From the NCBI GenBank assembly GCA_002841605.1, contig PHAF01000096.1, positions 1 to 7,074 of the forward strand: a stretch of DNA of 7,074 nucleotides. Reading direction: 5' to 3'. This stretch comes from Firmicutes bacterium HGW-Firmicutes-10 (GTDB lineage Bacteria; Bacillota_I; Bacilli_A; Erysipelotrichales; Erysipelotrichaceae). Shown here one piece after another: positions 5,646 to 7,074 of the stretch; the first letter of the stretch is position 1; the number at the start of each line of letters is the position of its first letter. The position numbers and the translations under genes were made by a program. The notes beneath the pieces were generated by a model. That model was not told where the DNA came from and searched no databases. It was given only the letters and a program-made list of their open reading frames with translations.

Positions 5646-6704
5646 CTAAAACAGTTTCAGTTGTTCACTGATTATATCACGAAAGATAAAATGAGAACAT
5701 CCGACACCAAGCAACTTGACCGTAATATCCGAAAAGTTAGCATCAAACAGTAGTAAAGCATTTTCAAAAAAATCTTGATGAGAGTTGGCAGCTGCAGGCA
5801 GTTTCATCGTTCGCGTGTATGACTGAAACATGTCGTCTTTAACTGTTATGGTCACTTGTTGAGCCAAAACGCCTTCGTCAATGCAACGCTGCTGCAGTTC
5901 ACGGCACAATTGTTCGATCACGACTGTTATCTCATCATAATCACTCGTCGCATTCGTTAATGTCGTTGACTGAGAAAGTGATTTGACGATAGGATCAATA
6001 TCCAGTTCACTGTCATCTTCGCCATTAGCCCTACGTATCATAATTTCCGTATTTTTCTTGAAAATCGGTAAAACGAGATTGCTATCGCAAACCGCTAAAT
6101 CACCGATCGTAAAAATACCGGCATTTTTCAGCAGCTCTGCTGATTTTATACCGATGCCATGCATCCGCTCAATGGGTAACGGCCAGAGTTTGCTTTGTAC
6201 TTCTTTTTGACGCAAAACGGTCATTCCGTTGGGTTTTTTCATATCGGAAGCCATTTTAGCTAAAAACCGGTTAGGAGCGATACCGATGCTGACTTCCAAA
6301 CCAATGTTTTTCTTAATGTCCCTGCGTATAACCAAAGCAAGATCCAAAGGACGCCTATATTGTTTGATTACTTCAGTCACATCAAGATAACATTCATCAA
6401 CGCTTGCAACTTCAATGATTTCCGTGTATTTTTTGCATAACTCAACAAACTGCGATGATATTTTATCATACAAGTCAAAATGAACGCCGGTAACAACCAG
6501 TTGAGGGCAAAGTTTCAGTGCTTCCGCCAGTGGCATGGCACTTCTAACTCCATATTCCCGGGCAATATAGTTTGCCGTTGTAACCACGGAACCACGTTTA
6601 TTTGAACAAACCGCGATAGGTTTGTTTTTAAGTGATGGATCTCGCAAAGTCTCTGCTGAAGCAAAGAAAGCGTTGATATCGATATGAAAGATGATTTTTC
6701 CCAA
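5646..6704 (-). CDS. dinB: DNA polymerase IV (Y-family, translesion)
   Basis: A 352-residue Y-family error-prone polymerase that copies past DNA lesions. HIDINAFFASAE (7-18) gives metal ligand Asp9 and the steric-gate position Phe14. SVDECYLDVT (101-110) gives catalytic Asp103 and Glu104. KRGSVVTTANYIAREYGVRSAMP (starting at residue 36) is the finger-region block, and PNGMTVL and MHGIGIKSAELL follow, the latter a helix-hairpin-helix thumb motif. The little-finger domain spans about 240-345. The extreme C-terminus QLKLF (348-352) is a beta-clamp binding motif, which supports an intact end. No ATG lies near the N-terminus: the start is TTG at 6704, chosen because AGGAGGT (6712-6718) lies 7 bases upstream. 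The gene ends 9 bases before xerD. I saw no convincing LexA operator in the short upstream gap; a promoter inside recN is possible. Confidence 0.95.
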   Translation of the reverse strand: MGKIIFHIDINAFFASAETLRDPSLKNKPIAVCSNKRGSVVTTANYIAREYGVRSAMPLAEALKLCPQLVVTGVHFDLYDKISSQFVELCKKYTEIIEVASVDECYLDVTEVIKQYRRPLDLALVIRRDIKKNIGLEVSIGIAPNRFLAKMASDMKKPNGMTVLRQKEVQSKLWPLPIERMHGIGIKSAELLKNAGIFTIGDLAVCDSNLVLPIFKKNTEIMIRRANGEDDSELDIDPIVKSLSQSTTLTNATSDYDEITVVIEQLCRELQQRCIDEGVLAQQVTITVKDDMFQSYTRTMKLPAAANSHQDFFENALLLFDANFSDITVKLLGVGCSHFIFRDIISEQLKLF

Positions 6705-6711
6705 AAAACGT

Positions 6712-6718
6712 ACCTCCT
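6712..6718 (-). promoter_or_regulatory. Strong ribosome binding site of dinB that selects a TTG start
   Basis: AGGAGGT on the minus strand is a near-perfect Shine-Dalgarno sequence, 7 bases before the TTG at 6704-6702. It is the main reason to accept the non-ATG start. It directly follows the T-run of the hairpin at the recN end. Confidence 0.9.
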
Positions 6719-6720
6719 AC

Positions 6721-6743
6721 AAAAAAATCTTCAATAGAAGATT
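6721..6743 (-). terminator. Weak Rho-independent terminator or attenuator at the recN/dinB junction
   Basis: On the minus strand AATCTTC (6743-6737) pairs with GAAGATT (6732-6726) around a TATT loop, and the T-run extends to 6721. The 7-bp stem has only two G-C pairs, so termination is probably partial. It overlaps the recN stop codon and ends two bases before the dinB ribosome binding site. Confidence 0.6.
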
Positions 6744-7074
6744 AATTTGTATTTCTATTGCGCAAATAAAGTTCGCGGGCAGCGATGATTGCCTTGTCAC
6801 TGAGTGTGCCTGATGAAATCAAAGCAAGCTGTTCAATGCGCTTTTGATCATCCAGTCTTTCGATGTTTGTCAGTGTCGTATCCTCACTTGCTTCTTTACT
6901 GACGAGGAAGTGATCATTGCCGCAAGCCGCAACCTGAGCAAGATGAGTCACGGTCAGAATTTGCGCATCCTTGCTGAGTGAATGCATTTTTTGACCGATT
7001 TTCGTTGCGATGATTCCGGAAACACCGGTATCGATCTCGTCAAAAATGATCGTCGAAATTCCTTGAAGTTTTGT
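6742..7074 (-). CDS. recN: DNA repair protein RecN, C-terminal part
   Basis: The last 110 residues of RecN, an SMC-like ATPase recruited to double-strand breaks; the rest lies beyond the right edge. The frame is open to the window edge, so an internal Met at 6987 is not a start. The Walker B and D-loop region FDEIDTGVSG is at fragment residues 11-20, and the switch region TVTHLAQVAACGNDHFLVSK at 41-60. Near the end, RIEQLALISSGTLSDKAIIAARELY (starting at residue 79) matches the family's RIEE-A-ML-G-----HA-ELL C-terminus. This is the C-terminal ATPase lobe; the Walker A, coiled coil and signature motif are not in view. The gene heads the visible minus-strand repair block with dinB and xerD. 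Confidence 0.95.
   Translation of the reverse strand, partial: TKLQGISTIIFDEIDTGVSGIIATKIGQKMHSLSKDAQILTVTHLAQVAACGNDHFLVSKEASEDTTLTNIERLDDQKRIEQLALISSGTLSDKAIIAARELYLRNRNTN

Overview
The window looks like a chromosomal segment from a low-GC Bacillota, plausibly the Erysipelotrichia or a related Bacilli lineage. The evidence is strong AGGAGG-type ribosome binding sites, U-tract terminators, a YugP-type peptidase, a recN/dinB/xerD/deoB cluster and secreted DUF5011-like proteins. The xerD-deoB pairing matches the ripX-drm order of Bacillus subtilis. The taxon is an inference; the genus cannot be fixed from the sequence.

Layout, left to right. A plus-strand block opens with the 3' end of an HU gene. 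It continues with a YugP-family membrane zinc peptidase and an unusually short CCA-adding tRNA nucleotidyltransferase, and closes at a UUCG-loop terminator (1570-1590). A second plus-strand unit follows: two overlapping, translationally coupled genes for unrecognised envelope proteins. The first (129 aa) has one C-terminal membrane segment. The second (490 aa) has an N-terminal hydrophobic segment, an SH3-like domain and two DUF5011-like Ig repeats. From the right edge, a minus-strand block runs toward it: recN (3' part), dinB (Pol IV, TTG start), xerD and deoB.

The most notable feature lies in the short gap between these convergent blocks. Positions 3458-3485 have the 11-6-11 architecture of a bacterial dif site. 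The 19-bp core CGCATAATGTATATTATGT is identical to the core of Escherichia coli dif, and the outer left bases ACTTC match Bacillus subtilis dif. It starts on the last base of the stop codon of the 490-aa gene, and a Xer recombinase is encoded about 1.25 kb away. Gene direction flips exactly here, as expected at the terminus of a Bacillota chromosome. I interpret the window as spanning the chromosome-dimer resolution site and terminus, with xerD beside its probable target.

Other points: a perfect 13-bp hairpin with U-tracts on both strands lies inside the 3' coding end of the 490-aa gene and probably terminates the minus-strand operon after it has read through dif. The Cca protein stops just after its neck region. 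A weak terminator-like hairpin overlaps the recN stop and abuts the dinB ribosome binding site. The envelope pair carries its cysteines in evenly spaced pairs, suggesting disulfides.
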